A stretch of 64,000 nucleotides of DNA from Corythucha ciliata (GCA_038030265.1 CM075941.1:13516001-13580000), one strand, 5' to 3'. Shown: positions 21,584 to 34,116, numbered from the stretch's first letter. Notes: a model not told the origin generated them from the letters alone. A program made the numbers and translations.

Positions 21584-23062
21584 ACTTGCTGAGGAGTCAG
21601 ACGTTTCGTTGGGCGCAGATTGGGGCCATTTGGGTACCTGTTGACTGTGACGTGTTTGGGTCGGCAGCGAGGGGAAGTGTCGGATGTTGAAAACGGGTGG
21701 TGGCAGCGGTCCAATGACGCTTCTCGGGTTAAGCACTCGTTTTTGCCTTCTTTCGTTATGTGCCATGTAGAATGGACAAGCTTTGTCAAAAGCACCATGG
21801 TTTGAGCCGCAATTAGCGCATTTTGCTAAATCTGAGTTTGCGACATCAACGGGACACTTCCGAGAGTCATGTTTTCCGGCACACCTGGAACATTTCACTG
21901 CGCGATTGCAGTTAGAAGCCACATGATCGAATCCTTGATAGCGGTAGCACCAAAGAGGCGAAATCTTTTTCTTGAACTTTTCTCACTGAACACGGCAATG
22001 AAGAATCGATTTGACGGAGAGAACGCCTGCTGGCTTAGTGTCTTTTGTAAAATAAATGCCGAAGGTAGGGTACGACTTCAAAATTACCCCGTCTTTGCCC
22101 TTGCTGGCAAATTGAACCACTTTGTCCAATTTCAACCCCTTCGAGTTGAGATCAGCCTTAATTTCATCAGTAGAGATATGATGCGGAAGGTGAACCACGT
22201 ATCGTGGTCCCGTGTCGTCTTTAGCAGCGTAAGTATAAAACTCAATGTTGGCAGTCAGCAGATAGTCGCGGAAAAATGCGAAATCGTCCTTGTTGTTAGC
22301 GTAAACCAGTATTCTATCTCTCTTTGCTTTAAACTCCAACAATCCTTTAAGATGAGGCTTGAGTTTGTCGAGCATCTCTGTGTGGTTCTTGAATAGCGAA
22401 AACATCACAATGGGGAACTTGCATGAATCTCAGATTGGGAAGAAAAGCAACCCTGGGGATTTGATCCGTGAACTGAAGGATAACATCGGAAGTTGCAACC
22501 CGATTGGTGCGTTTTAAAAAAAAGGTTCAAAGTTCTTCAGGAGGGGATGGATGGTGCGAGGGGAAATGACGTAAATCCTTACTTGTGAAGCATTTGAGGG
22601 AACTCTAAAATCGATTGTTTACAAATAACATGAAAAATTTCCCTCCAGTAAACGCGTCTAACCCCATCTTCCCCACATTATCCATTTCAATGCACAAGTT
22701 TTGACGTAATCGAAGCCCCACGCTAAATTTTTAAAAATTCGCTAAAAAAGCACCCTTGATTGATTTTAGGGTTTAGTGTGAGCAATAGGCTTGTGGAAGA
22801 GCCCTCTTTAAGAAACACCAACTTTGGAAAAATGTGCAAGTTCCCCATTGGTGGAAGGAACTTCACTTTGCTGGTAGATGGGTTGGGGGCTTGTTACCGT
22901 CTATATCCATGACGCTAGCGGAGTCATCAGTGTCATCTTCGTTATCCGACAATGCGGCGAATTTATTTGTAGTGGAAAGCGGCAAATTTGCTGAATCCCT
23001 AACTATTTGCCTTTTATACCTCGAAGTTAGAATTGTAACAAATCCGTCCGAGGTAGAGTTAA
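21584..23062 (-). pseudogene. Jockey-type LINE ORF1 (gag-like), copy 2
   Basis: More complete than copy 1. After a damaged N terminus (start codon now ATT; frame breaks around 22410-22830) a long frame at 22408-21983 carries MLDKLKPHLKGLLEFKAKRD, then ARYVVHLPHHISTDEIKADL-like sequence typical of the PRE_C2HC/RRM-like region. After one in-frame TGA the same frame continues KKKISPLWCYRYQGFDHVAS and the CCHC knuckles. One knuckle has Tyr for Cys (CYRYQG). Homology to copy 1 runs from 21584 to 23405. Confidence 0.8.
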
Positions 23063-23240
23063 TTTTTTTCTCTTAAATGGGAGTTAATTTATTTAAAGAT
23101 GACGAGAGAGAGAGAGAAAAAAAAGGAATTAAATGAACAACTTGAGGTAGAACTAGCAAAAAATAGATCCACCCGTGTCAAAGGTTCAACTAAAACTCTT
23201 AAAAGTCTTAATTGAAGGCGTTATTTCCTTTTTTATTTAA

Positions 23241-23930
23241 ATGATGAATAATAAAAATTCTTTCAAAAACATCTCCTTTCTACAGAGGAATTGTTGTACG
23301 AGCAAGAATAAAATGCTTGAACTGCGTTCCTTTTTAAAATATCGTAGCATAAGCATTTGCTCTATAAATGAAACACGCCTAAACGCAGCTATGCGATTAA
23401 ATATTCCTGACTACGCAGTTTATAGAAAAGACCGGAACAGTAGAGGTGGAGGAGTCGGTCTTCCCGACCCATCGCTGGTCTCAAGTTATCGCCCCATTAG
23501 TCTTCTCACTACGCTCAGTAAAATTTTCGAAAAACTTATTCAAAGTCACATGCTTGACCACATCAATCGGCACAACATCTTTATCGAAGAACAATTTGGT
23601 TTTCGTGCTGGCCACTCGACCCAAGGTCAATTGTGCCGTCTGGTTGACGATGTCACACAAAACTTCAATAAGAAAAAACACACGGGGATGGTATTACTTG
23701 GCATTAAAAAAAACCTTTGATACTGTCTGGCACAATGGGCTTTTACGCAAGTTGATTCAGTTGAGATTTCCCCCGTACATTCTAAAAATAATTAGTGCTT
23801 ACCTCAAGGATAGAAAATTGTTTGTATCCGTAAATGGAGTCCAATCCTCACCTTTTCTAATTTTTGCCGGTGTCCCACAAGGCTCCATTCTTGGCCCTCT
23901 CCTTTTTGTCTTATTTATATAAACGATCCA
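23241..23930 (+). pseudogene. Jockey-type LINE ORF2: endonuclease start fused to reverse transcriptase
   Basis: Starts MMNNKNSFKNISFLQRNCC and follows the endonuclease to DRNSRGGGVG at about 23460, then jumps within one codon to reverse transcriptase (SSYRPISLLTTLSKIFEKLI, EEQFGFRAGHST, frameshift near 23700, then FDTVWHNGLLRKL, GVPQGSILGPLLFVLFI). The second half of the endonuclease and the start of RT are deleted, and the YADD box is not reached before a stop and the 3' UTR. It points opposite to its own ORF1 at 21584-23062. Confidence 0.85.
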
Positions 23931-24204
23931 GCCCCTATTATTTACGTGCCACTATTGTTAAAAAACATTTTTTTTCCATTATTGTTAATTTGTGTTTCAA
24001 TACACCTAACCATGCTTCTCTTTTGTAAATTCGAGGTATTTTCTGCTCCTTTTTCCCCTCATTTAATTAAAGTAAGTGTAATTTATACCCCATAGTATTA
24101 TAGTGTAATCGTAGTGAAACGAGATAGTCATATGAACTGAATGTTTCTTTGTAATACCCCTGATTGTTAAAAATAATGAAAATAAAATAATTAATAAAAA
24201 AAAA
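23931..24204 (+). mobile_element. LINE 3' UTR with A-rich tail
   Basis: Non-coding DNA after ORF2 ends in AATGAAAATAAAATAATTAA followed by an A run, the expected end of a Jockey-type LINE, and abuts a 30-bp-repeat cluster. A downstream target duplication was not recognised. Confidence 0.6.
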
Positions 24205-24475
24205 TTAGCGTTTTTCTCTCAGAATCGGCCGTTTTTATGAATTTTACCCGCGAATTAGCGCTTTTCTCAATTTTAACCATGAATTAGCGCTTTTTCTACA
24301 TTATTCACGAATTTAAGCACTGTCGCGAATCATCCTTTTGTCTCAATTTGAGCCGTAAATTAGGGGTTTTTCTGATTTTAGTCTATAATTAGCGATTTTT
24401 TCCTATTTCAGCAGTGAATTAGTGTTTTCGCAATTTCATTCCGCGGATCAGCTCTTTTTATAGATGGTTGCTATG
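24205..24475 (-). repeat. Degenerate ~30-bp repeat cluster, reverse orientation
   Basis: Clear units GAATTAGCGCTTTTCTCA with ATTTTAACC at 24252 and 24281 are 29 bases apart; others are more diverged. Confidence 0.75.
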
Positions 24476-26897
24476 AAGTGAGCTAGTGTGCTATCGCGGA
24501 GTATAGTGCCCTTTTTATAGCCAAAATAAAGTAAAACGACATCTGTCCTTGACCAAGTCTGTGTTTAGAATTGGCCTAGGTGGCCTTAGAATAGGCACTA
24601 ATCAGCGTTAAAAAATTGATCGCTTGATCACGTTCACGATCACGATTCAGCAAAACAAAAAAAAAAAAATGGTGAGCATCATTCAACGCTCTTTCCTCCA
24701 GGTCGGATGGACTGAAAATCGTCGAAAGGAGCCAAATCCCCGTCCAACCGGATTCCTCTACGTACTTTTTTCCAGCTTTGAGCTATTCGGGGGCGCCGGT
24801 CCGCCCAATACTCGCCACTACCTCGGTACGCTACTGACGCAGGAAGCAAACCCCGAAAAGTGAAGTAATTTTTGGATGTAACCATGCACAATTCATGGTT
24901 CCTAAAAGATTCAGATTTGCGAACTTTGGGGTTAGGAACTTGCATTTACCAGGGCATTTTTTTTTACGGGCGACTGACGAGGCTGATACGCCACTGTACC
25001 CCCTCCCCAAATTTATGCCACACACATCACACATCGTCGCTATGATGTGTAAGCCATTCATGAGCGGCCTTAAGTTAAGGAAGGTCTTCGAATACGGCCA
25101 TAATAGCTACAAAATTTCAAATTTCAGATGAATATAACCACAAAATTTCCGGTTTGGTGGCCAGGAGGGTGAAAGAAACCACAGGAGACTATTTAGACGA
25201 ATTGGTCAAATCTGGTGTCTTGGGTGTACCAAAGTGATTATTTTGCGACGTAAACTTACTTAGCTACCAGGAAGTGTGTTAGTTTTGTTCTAGAGACTAT
25301 GTATATGGGATTTTAATGTCCCAAAAACTGTCACACCGACGGAAGTAGCACAAGAAACTGAATTTTTAGCAACAAAGCTTTAAATTATGGCCTAAAAAAC
25401 GCTTGAGTCATGCATTGCCATCCTAAGGTGGCGTTCGATGTAGCGATACGATATCGTTTCCATATCACTCTCACACAAATCCATTTGTTTATATCTGTCC
25501 TAATAGATGCTGTTAGGGCCGGCGCACACTAGGAGACGGGGTCTCGGGGAAGAGACGACTCTCGCGAACGCGTCTAATGTGAAAGGCCCCATAGAGTTCT
25601 GTGTGTTTTTAGTGCACGAGTCGGACGCTGACGCGCGCGTCGGCGTCTTTTTTCTCCTAGTGTGCGCGGGGTCTTACGATGAGCCGGTGATGTTGAACCG
25701 ATATCCTATCGCTCTAGTATGTTTGCCACCACATAAAATGAGACCCTAGGAGACTGGGACGCAGATGAAAAACAGGTCCACCCACTACACTGAGGGTTAT
25801 GTTTTGGTCCAAAATTTGAACTATTCGATGCTAGGAGTTGACGTATGAAACGTGCACGAGCCGAAAAAAAAAAAAAAATAAATAAATAAAAATAGAAGCT
25901 ACAGTCAGTGCGCCTGCCCTACTAGTTCCATTACTTTGGGTTGGCTTTCTGTGATGCAGGATCAACGAACTAGCCAAGAGCAGCAGGCGTTGGTCCGGGT
26001 GCACTTCCCATTGGAGCTCCCATGGACCGGTGGGGTTTGGACGATTAGCCGTGGCGCAGCCATGCCTTACGGCGGATGAGTAAAGAGAGCTCTAGAGTCG
26101 TATGGCTAGTAGTAGTAGTTGTGATGGCAAAGGGCCTCGTTTGAGGCAAGAAGAGCTTTCATACGCTTGTTATTATTTTGTTTTTAAATCCACCCTCCAA
26201 CAATTTAAAACGCGCACCACCATTGCCCCCCCCCCTTGTGGTCACCCTGAATACACTGTCATGTCCGAAGAAAATCGTCTGTTACCCCCCTCCTGGTGGC
26301 CTGCCCTGTTTTCTTGAAGAAGGGCGAGAAAAGTCGTTTGGATTTACGTTAAAGTTCTTTTAAAGATTGCGGGAACTAAAGATCAAAAAGAAAGTTTTTC
26401 TTTGCCATTACTCCTCCCTCTTCACTTCCTTATCAAGACGAGGATTATTTGAATAGCTTTCATCTTTTGTAACCTGTCAAGTTTTGAAAGGGTTTGTTTG
26501 TGAGTCTCTTGATAATAAGGGCATGTTCCTATATTCAGCAGACGAGTAAAAATTTCCGTTCCTTCCCTCACATTTATCATGTTTGTGTTAGTTTTTTAAC
26601 CTAATCCATTGATAGTTTCATTCATGAGTTCAGGAACACGCCCTAACTTACAGCCACATCGCGGCTTTTTCAAATTATTCTTGTGGGGGGGGGGGGGTCT
26701 CGGGAGCACTTTTCCAAGTTAAACACAATTAAGGAGCGGGGTGTAGCGGTGGTCCGAAAGGGTACAATTTTTACGCTTTTAAAGCGGTTAGTGTGTTTCG
26801 GTAGAAGCGCTGTTTAATTGGTCGTTTTAAAATCTGGTACACCGTAGCGATAAAATAAAAACTGACGGGTGAGAAAAAGGGGTTATATAGTTACCTT
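24476..26897. other. No gene; simple repeats and one MITE
   Basis: Includes an A-rich (AAAT)n tail-like tract at 25864-25893, which may mark the end of an unrecognised retroposon, and a 13-G tract at 26685-26697. The MITE at 25514-25675 is listed separately. Confidence 0.4.
25514..25675. mobile_element. MITE with TTA flanks
   Basis: GGGCCGGCGCACACTAGGAG at the left is inverted at the right (TCTCCTAGTGTGCGCGGGG). TTA lies on both sides (TGTTA|GGG and GTC|TTACG), which fits a three-base target duplication of PIF/Harbinger type (inference). The interior is GC-rich with ACGCGCGCGT. Confidence 0.7.
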
Positions 26898-27110
26898 TGT
26901 CTCAGGGTTGACTCCTCGAGTTGTTCCCGAGCCATGTCGTCCCATCCGTTGCCACCTTGCCAGACGAGACCCACTTGGTGGCTGAGTATGGGAAGATTGC
27001 ACACGAAGCAAATGGCTGTCATCGTCCTGGTCGGTAAACAAGTCCAAAGCAAAAGGTTTCCTCCCCCCGCCGCCGCCACAGCGAACGGAAGGAGAAAATA
27101 GCCCACAAGT
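26898..27110 (-). CDS. Candidate exon, low confidence
   Basis: Two overlapping minus-strand frames are open here and end at a strong donor-like site, GACAAAG|GTAACT (exon end at 26898). One frame reads TAICFVCNLPILS...LVWQGGNGWDDMAREQLEES and the other ends GVNPETK. The composition is richer in GC and less repetitive than the surroundings. No acceptor is certain and no family is recognised. It lies on the same strand as, and far upstream of, the RRxS exons, so it could be an upstream exon of that gene, but this is speculative. Confidence 0.3.
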
Positions 27111-30100
27111 TAATCGTAACCATGACACCTAATGTTCGTAAATTTACATAATATGTATAATTTTTGTTTTAATGGTTGAAGACCCCCCCTTGGGAGCTGT
27201 AACAAAAGTTGAGCTGTCGCAGCTTACTTGTGAAACGATTTGAAAAGATTTTGTGTGCGTGCATGTGCTTCAATGTGCGCGCTACAGAAAGTGCAGGGAG
27301 GGACTATAGCATTCCTGCAAATTTTCCGAGCATTAATACAATAAATTTTCGGAAGGGAAAATGTTGGAAATAGTCAAAAAAAGTAATTATAATGAAATGT
27401 TTTTCAGCCTTATAGTTAAAATTCCTCTAAAAGGGAAACAAAGGTTCAGAGAAAATAGAAAACAACAAAATAATAAGGAATTGCCTTTAAAAGTAATCAA
27501 CGTGGAAACTTTTGACAGTTGAAGTATCTTAAAGTAATGAAGACAGAAGAGAGAAAAAAAAGAAAAATGGGGAAAAAATTTGCATTCAAGGTATGTGTGT
27601 TAATTTACTTGTCTTCACCTTCCCCGCTCTGGTAACTTTTGTGTTCTAACCCCTCTCCTCCTACACACCCGATTCCCTTCAAAGCCTTTGTATCCTTCAC
27701 GAAAAGGTTTGAAAAGGGACAAAAGGCCAGTGAGAGAGTGGGTATGGAAAGCTTTTCCTTTGCTTTTCACCGCCGCGTTATCCTTTCTCCTCCCCTAGAA
27801 AGCCTGTAACGCCTTTTGGGTGAAATCCAGCGCTTTTTATGATGCACGTAATTTGTTCACGTCTCTTTTTCATCTCTCCCTTGTTTTTTTTTTTCTTTAG
27901 TTTTTTTCTCGTTGTGGTGGACCAAAGAGCATATTTAACGCTACCCCTCTGAGGATCGTAGAGTTGGAACGTAATAATATTGAGTGAGGGGATGGGGGGG
28001 GGGGCGACTTTTGACTTGTCCGTGTGGAAAAAGAGCGTGGAATGGGCCCCATGGGGGAATTGGGGTAGGCAGTCACTAAGTTGGGTCCATCTTGAACTGC
28101 TGCTAGCTCTCCCTGTAACGTTCATCATATCAAGTGGGCCTTAACTCTAGCAACTCCAATAGCTTTTCCAGAGCGGAGATGAAAAATAGTAGAAAATGCT
28201 ATTCGTGAGCCTGTCATGGTGCTTCTCGTGCTTCGTTTTTCCCTGGCTTCGTTGTTATTTTCCCCCAGAACGTTCATACACGTTTTGCCTCTCAACAACA
28301 TTAGCCAAAATCATACCACGATGAATCGAAGCCCAACAAGTGAGGGAAAACAAAATTTAAAAATACGACGGGTAATAAAACGTTCAAAAAGTGTACTTCG
28401 GCGCACGTTCACCTCGCTCCTCTCTTTATCCTAAAGCGTTTTCAAGTCCTCCAATATTGAAGGGAAGAGGGAGCCGATATTAACAAATTGATTAGCATCA
28501 ATGAATGTTACCAGCATGTTACAAGATACCAACTTTTCATGCAAATGCCATGCATTTCATGCTTTCAAACTACACTGTACGAAACCTATAAAAACAGAGG
28601 AAAACCATTCACGGAGTTGGAGTTAAAGCAAGCTACGGCAGAAAGAAAGGAAATCTCGGAAAATTCCCCCCTTATCCACCACATTTACGAGTTGAAAGTC
28701 CAAACGTTAAGCTTTCGAAGGGTATTTATCCCTGCCTTTAGACGGCCATTCAACCGTGTTGCGTGGAGCAGGTAGATCCGCAATAATGTACGGCAATTAC
28801 TAACTTTATAGTATGAAACGACACGGGATTGCAGGCAAAAGTAGTCGTTTCTGAAACCCTCGTGGACCATTGTTTATGATGCTGATAAAAAAGAAGCTTT
28901 CCATTTTTTTTCTCTCCTTAGTCATCGCTCTTTTTTTATCTTTCAAGCAGTTTGAGTTTTATGTCAAAAAAAGAGAGGAGAGATTACGAAGGTCCTGAGC
29001 AACTTTGGTCTTTAAAGAATTCCTACGAGGTTGCTTTCTTCAAGGGTGTTTCGAAGATCAATCAAATGTTGGGTCTGTCGCGGGAAAAAGGTGTATAGGA
29101 CTGTGGGTCAGGGCTGCTGGGAAAACGTGGGTGACGTAAGGGCAACGGGGATTCGCGGAATCTGATCATTCAGTCCCTTGAACTCACAGAATCATCTATC
29201 GATGTCACTGAACGGCCTGGAAACTATCAACATTGATTTTATTATTAACCGGTCAAAAATCTGGTAGTTCCGCGTCGAAAAACGCACTAAAGACCATGGA
29301 CGTTATTGTCGATCCTAATCCTTCCTCGCGGGATTCCCCACAGAAAAGCTAAAATGAACCCGTAAAAAGTTTTTGCTCGATTTTAGGGCTTGATAAAGAC
29401 GAAGAGGGAGTTATATGCGTACACTTTTTACAGAATTTATTTTCGAGATAAAAGTTCTCCTGGCTTAGCATCATGTAAACAAGGGGAAAAGAGAAAACAC
29501 CAGGATTTTAACGTCGCATGGAGAACCCTTCAACGAGGGGGGTTCATTGACGTGAAAAAGGATCATGTGGGACGGATAAGCCTTTCGGATACAAATAGAA
29601 CTGTACTTTCAACATCATTTCACGATCCAGTCTCCAAGCTTATTCTGCTTTCTTTTCCACTACCTATGCTACGCCATAATAAAGTTATCTTCAATCTGAG
29701 CGTAGCTTTTTTATATTCTTAAGGCTCCCTCACCTTGCATTATTTTTTTTTGGAAAAAGAACGCGCCCTCGTGAATTTAAACCAAATTTTTGGGTAGCGT
29801 ATGGCGCGTTTTAATTGAGGCTCCCCAACCCTCCCGAATAATTTAAACCATTCCTTATCTGCTTTAAGTTTGAGCGTGGTAATAAAGATGAAAGGAGCAG
29901 GCTTATTTTTGGGTTTCTCAAACCGCTTTGTTAAAGTAATTATTTATCGTTTTACCCTTTGTTTTATAATTCACGCCTCTCTTTTAGGAACCATTCCGCT
30001 AACTTTTCCCTCCTGAAAAACAAACTGGCTCTCTGTTATATTTATTTTATTTCTTTGTGGCACTTCTCAAGCAATACAACGGGGAGAGAGAGAGCGAGTG

Positions 30101-31697
30101 AGCCCAGTGGCATAAAAAGCTTTTGCAAGTTTATTTTTAGTGGCTCTCATAGTTGAAGTCGAGTGAGAAAAGTACTTTCGCTGTATTTATTATTTGTGTA
30201 AAGGGCTACTTTATCAGTTTGGAAGGTTGATCTTCACATGTCTTTTTTTGTAGTAACTTGCGTTTCTATAGCGCACACGATGAGTGAAAGCTAATTTCCG
30301 CATCTGCATCTTTCTGGTTGTGAGGTGACTTTTAAAGTCAGGAAGCTTATCCATCTTTCGTGAAATGGAATCCGTTAACCCGTGCCCAGAACCCAATGAA
30401 GACTCGACTTCATCAATGGTAGGGGGGGGGGTACAGTAGGGTCCTTCCCATTTCCCTATCGCTGCATCCCTTCGAGTTTATTTTCGGTTGGATGAGCGGG
30501 GATAGGGCTAGTCAGAAGCATTGGGGTCCTCGGCGAAAGGATAAAATGTTATATTGACTCACTAAATCCCTTCTCGCCTGCGATATCCCTATTTAATGGG
30601 AGCTTCATGATTGATTCATAACTAATTTGCCTTCACGTTGTCGAGACAATAAAGATGAAAAGGGTATGGGGCGGATTTTCTCTCTTTCTCTTGAGCGCAC
30701 GAATCAAAAATTCGCGAGTATAGTGAGAACAAGGGACCAAGGGAGCAAAACGAGAAATGTTTGCCCCAGAGAAATGGTAAACCCAGGGATTAGAGCGCGT
30801 TATAGTGGCTCTAGCTGCGCTTGCATTTTGCCGTAAAAGCGATCGCAAAAATGGATGATTAAACACTATTTTTTAAATCGTAAAACGTGTATGTAACTCC
30901 ATCAAGCCGGCTTTTATTATTTTTCATTTTTATTTAGCGTGGAGTGAAATGGTGCAGATAATTTATTGATCCTGTGTTTAAACGCACAACGTTTTTCCCC
31001 ATCTTATTTATTTGTTACGTGAATTTAAAATCAAACTCTCATCAAGCATTAGACCCCGTTCACAAGCTCTATGTATGGTTCTGTGCGGAGTCTGTGCAAC
31101 AAACAGCAACATAAGGTTTGTTTCTTTGCTCCACGAGTGCTACACCGAAAGTGTAGCAGTGTAAACCTGAAAAAAAAAAGTGTAACACCTACACTAGGTT
31201 CGAAGAAACGAAATAGTTTTGTGCGATTGTCTTTTAGTAGTGGAGGTCTTGATAAGCACGATAGAAACACAAGTAACTTGCAATACGACTGTATCGGCCT
31301 ACACAGACGAGAATTATACTGCGTGGGAAAAGGGGGATTACTGCATTTTCCCTGATTTTAGCCTTTCACGGAGTCTAGTGTCACTCTATGCACTCAAGAT
31401 GCTTAAGAAATTTGGTTTTTGTGAGAAAGAGCATCTCCCTTCCTTTAATACCAATGACTTGAAAGAGTTAAAACTGTTAGTTTCTCCATTTTCGCGCGGG
31501 AACAGGTGTCAAGTTTAAGTCTTTTTTGCCCAAACTCCTTAGAAGTTTGATGGCATCTTAAAATACATCAATGAATATAGGAACGGTACGACTTCATCCA
31601 TCTTTGAAACTAGGAACGGTGTGATGCCAAAAATGACGGCATCGATGGGTCCATCCATGAATATAGATGACCACAGGCATTTGGGTAGTTGTTGTCA
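27111..31697. other. No gene or mobile element recognised
   Basis: About 4.6 kb of AT-rich DNA with homopolymer tracts (G at 27994-28003, 30422-30431; A or T runs) and short frames without support. A partial copy of the GTTCACAA-type repeat, with CAACAAACAGCAACATAAGG and GTGTAGCAG, lies around 31050-31180. Confidence 0.4.
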
Positions 31698-31839
31698 TTA
31701 GGGTTGCCAACTCGAAATTTGAGAAAATCGGGACAAAATCTGCAGGGACAAAAAAGAAAAAACCGGGACACTCGGCTTGAGGAGTCGTCATCGAGGGCAC
31801 TTGCGAAAGGCGAGCTTGAGCTCGAACAACCTCTTACGA

Positions 31840-32905
31840 CAAGAAGCTCTGTGCTCCAAACACACAAAACACAAAACATTGGACCACAAAAAACCTTGAA
31901 CCCATAAAAGCTCGAACCACAGAAAGTTGTAACCCCCAAAAGATCTTACCACAAAATTCTCTAAAAAGCTCTAGCCGTGGAAAGGTCTGACCACATTTAA
32001 ACGTTCAACTGACCTCAAAATGCTGTAACAAAAAACAAACCGAATCACAGAAATATCTAACCACAAGAAGCACTGATCAGTGACCACAAATAGGTCTAAC
32101 CATGAACAAATGGAACCAAAAAAACTTTGAATCCCTAAAAGACCAAACGCAGCATTCCTAAGAAGCTCTAAGAATGCTTCAACCGCAAAGTGCTCTAACC
32201 ACAAAATGCTCTAACCACGAAATGCCAGAACTACAAAATTCTGTAACCACAAAAGCTTGGTTCCCATGAAGCTCGAATCACAAAAAGCTCTAACCACAAC
32301 AAGCCCTGATCACAATAAGTCTAATTAAAGACCGAAGGCCGAAAGCTGCAACCCCAAACTGTTCTAACCACACAAAATAAATAAGCCACACAAAGCGACA
32401 ATCCTAATATGCAAAACTAACAAAACGCTCTAATCACAGCACCTCCAACAACGGAAAGCACTAACCACAATAACCTTAAACCAAAATGCAATAACCGCAA
32501 AAAGGTCCTAGCACAAAAAACACTCAAGCACAAAAAAGCACTTGACCACAAATTGCTCTGATCATAAAATACTCTAATCACATAATGTTCTAACCATAAC
32601 ATGCTCCAACCACAAAAGTTTGGTTCCCAAAAAGTTTCGAATCACAAAAAGCTCTAACCACAAAAAGCTCTGACTACAGAATGCTTTACCACGAAATGCT
32701 CTAACGTGCTCCAACGTGCTCTAACCACAAAATGCTTCAACGAACCACAAAATTCTCTAATAGCCACTAAAACCTCTAAACACAAAAAGCTCTTGATATA
32801 AGGAACACTCAACCACAAAAAGCACTTGACCACAAAATTCTCTAACCATTTGTAAATCTTTAACCAATTCTCTAAAACGCTCCAACCACAAAATTGTCTG
32901 TTCCA
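31840..32905 (+). repeat. Degenerate ~17-bp minisatellite
   Basis: Some fifty or more imperfect copies of a unit near CTCTAACCACAAAAAG (16-18 bases; variants AATGCTCTAACCACAAA and GAAGCACTGATCACAAA). The reverse-complement unit forms a second block at 50575-51950. No frame runs through it. Confidence 0.85.
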
Positions 32906-33031
32906 GCAAGGTTTTTTGAACATGTTTAGAGCAGAGTTGCCATGGGACCAGCCAATAACATGTAAACAACTTAAATTTTGTTGGCTGGTTCCATGGCAAC
33001 TCTGCTTCGAACATGTTCAGAACACCTTGCA
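32906..33031. repeat. 50-bp-arm inverted repeat
   Basis: 32906-32955 and 32981-33031 are near-perfect inverted copies (core GCAGAGTTGCCATGG, ACCAGCCAA) around a 25-base spacer. It lies at the end of the minisatellite inside the TIR element, and could itself be a MITE. Confidence 0.8.
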
Positions 33032-33183
33032 AGAACGGACGTATTTTATGCCTAATGTCAATTTTTTTTTTTTAGAGCGGAACCCGGGACAAATTGTGTC
33101 CCGGGATGACCTTGCGGGTTGCGGGACAAAATAAGCCAAACTGGGACTGTCCTGGGTACCCCGGGACGGTTGGCAACCCTAGG

Positions 33184-34031
33184 GTGCCTGGTGTTTTAAT
33201 TGACATTTGACTACCATTCTGATTGAGGTAGAGCTTATGCAGCCCCCGAAGCTATTCCTTTCCTTCAATTCTACGATATCTCTGGTCCTGAAAATTACTA
33301 ATTGACTTAGGCGCTGATGGAGATCCGTTAGTACTGCAATTTTTTCGTTCTGATGTTGATGAGGTAGCCTACCGTAGAGAACCTTTACTACCAGGTGAAC
33401 TCACGGCCATTTTGGCACCCAATTGAGCGCTTGCTTAGCGTGTAGCGACTGCCTTTTGACCAATAGTCCCGACCATAGTCCAGTTGAGGTGTAAATGGTA
33501 GAGAATGTTTTGGGCTAGCCTCAAAAGCCTCGTGGGCTACTCCTGGGCTACTCCATAGTATATTCACTTCCATGCATGAGTGGAGCAAAGAAACCACCTT
33601 TTTTTTGCAGTTATAGGGAATGGACACACAGGTTATGATCAGCTTTGATTAACAGTGCGATATCTATTCCTGGTTGCCCCGTTCATGTAAGTTCTACATT
33701 GGAAACTTGCTGCAAATGCGTTTTGACGTGGATACGTCCGTAGTTTCGTTATAGGGTACATTTTCTCAAAAATTTAGTAGAAGAAGTTCTCGCTGGCGAT
33801 CTGACTATGCGCATTTCACTCTAACCCCGCTCCTTCTTCACTATCAAGTATAGAACATTCTTCTTCACACACACAGCCCCACCACGCTCCTCTTCAACGA
33901 TCACTGGATCATCCAACAACGCCTGTCGCTCCTATGCTCTTCGTCTCCGTAAACCGGCCGTAAAAGGAAATAAATTAATGAATAAACAGTGCCGTAACCA
34001 CTGAAATCTTTCGGGTGTAACAATTTTTTTT
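33184..34031. other. No gene
   Basis: GTAGAGAACCTTTA at 33374-33387 is a lone end of the MITE family nested in the Gypsy at 12821. Otherwise nothing is recognised. Confidence 0.4.
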
Positions 34032-34116
34032 TTAATGAATAAATTAATTAGACTGATATTATCCGGACGACGATGGAAGGGCATAGCCCAACACGATTCG
34101 AGTTTCGAGAAAAAAT

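Larger units (their letters stand above)
31698..33183. mobile_element. Terminal-inverted-repeat element, ~1.5 kb, no transposase
   Basis: TAGGGTTGCCAAC at 31698 is exactly inverted at 33171-33183 (GTTGGCAACCCTA). Inside both ends GGGAC-rich sequence is repeated (CGGGACAAAAT at left; GCGGGACAAAAT, CCGGGAC at right). The interior is mainly the 17-bp minisatellite plus a 50-bp-arm hairpin. No transposase frame exists, so it is non-autonomous. Confidence 0.65.

Noticed and set aside
21620..21805. Identical 61-codon plus-strand frames in both LINE copies (also 19048-19233)
   Set aside because: Conserved only because they lie antisense to the duplicated ORF1 zinc-knuckle region.
31840..32905. 17-bp array as CRISPR or telomeric repeat
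   Set aside because: Head-to-tail degenerate units without spacers, and the unit does not match known telomere motifs.
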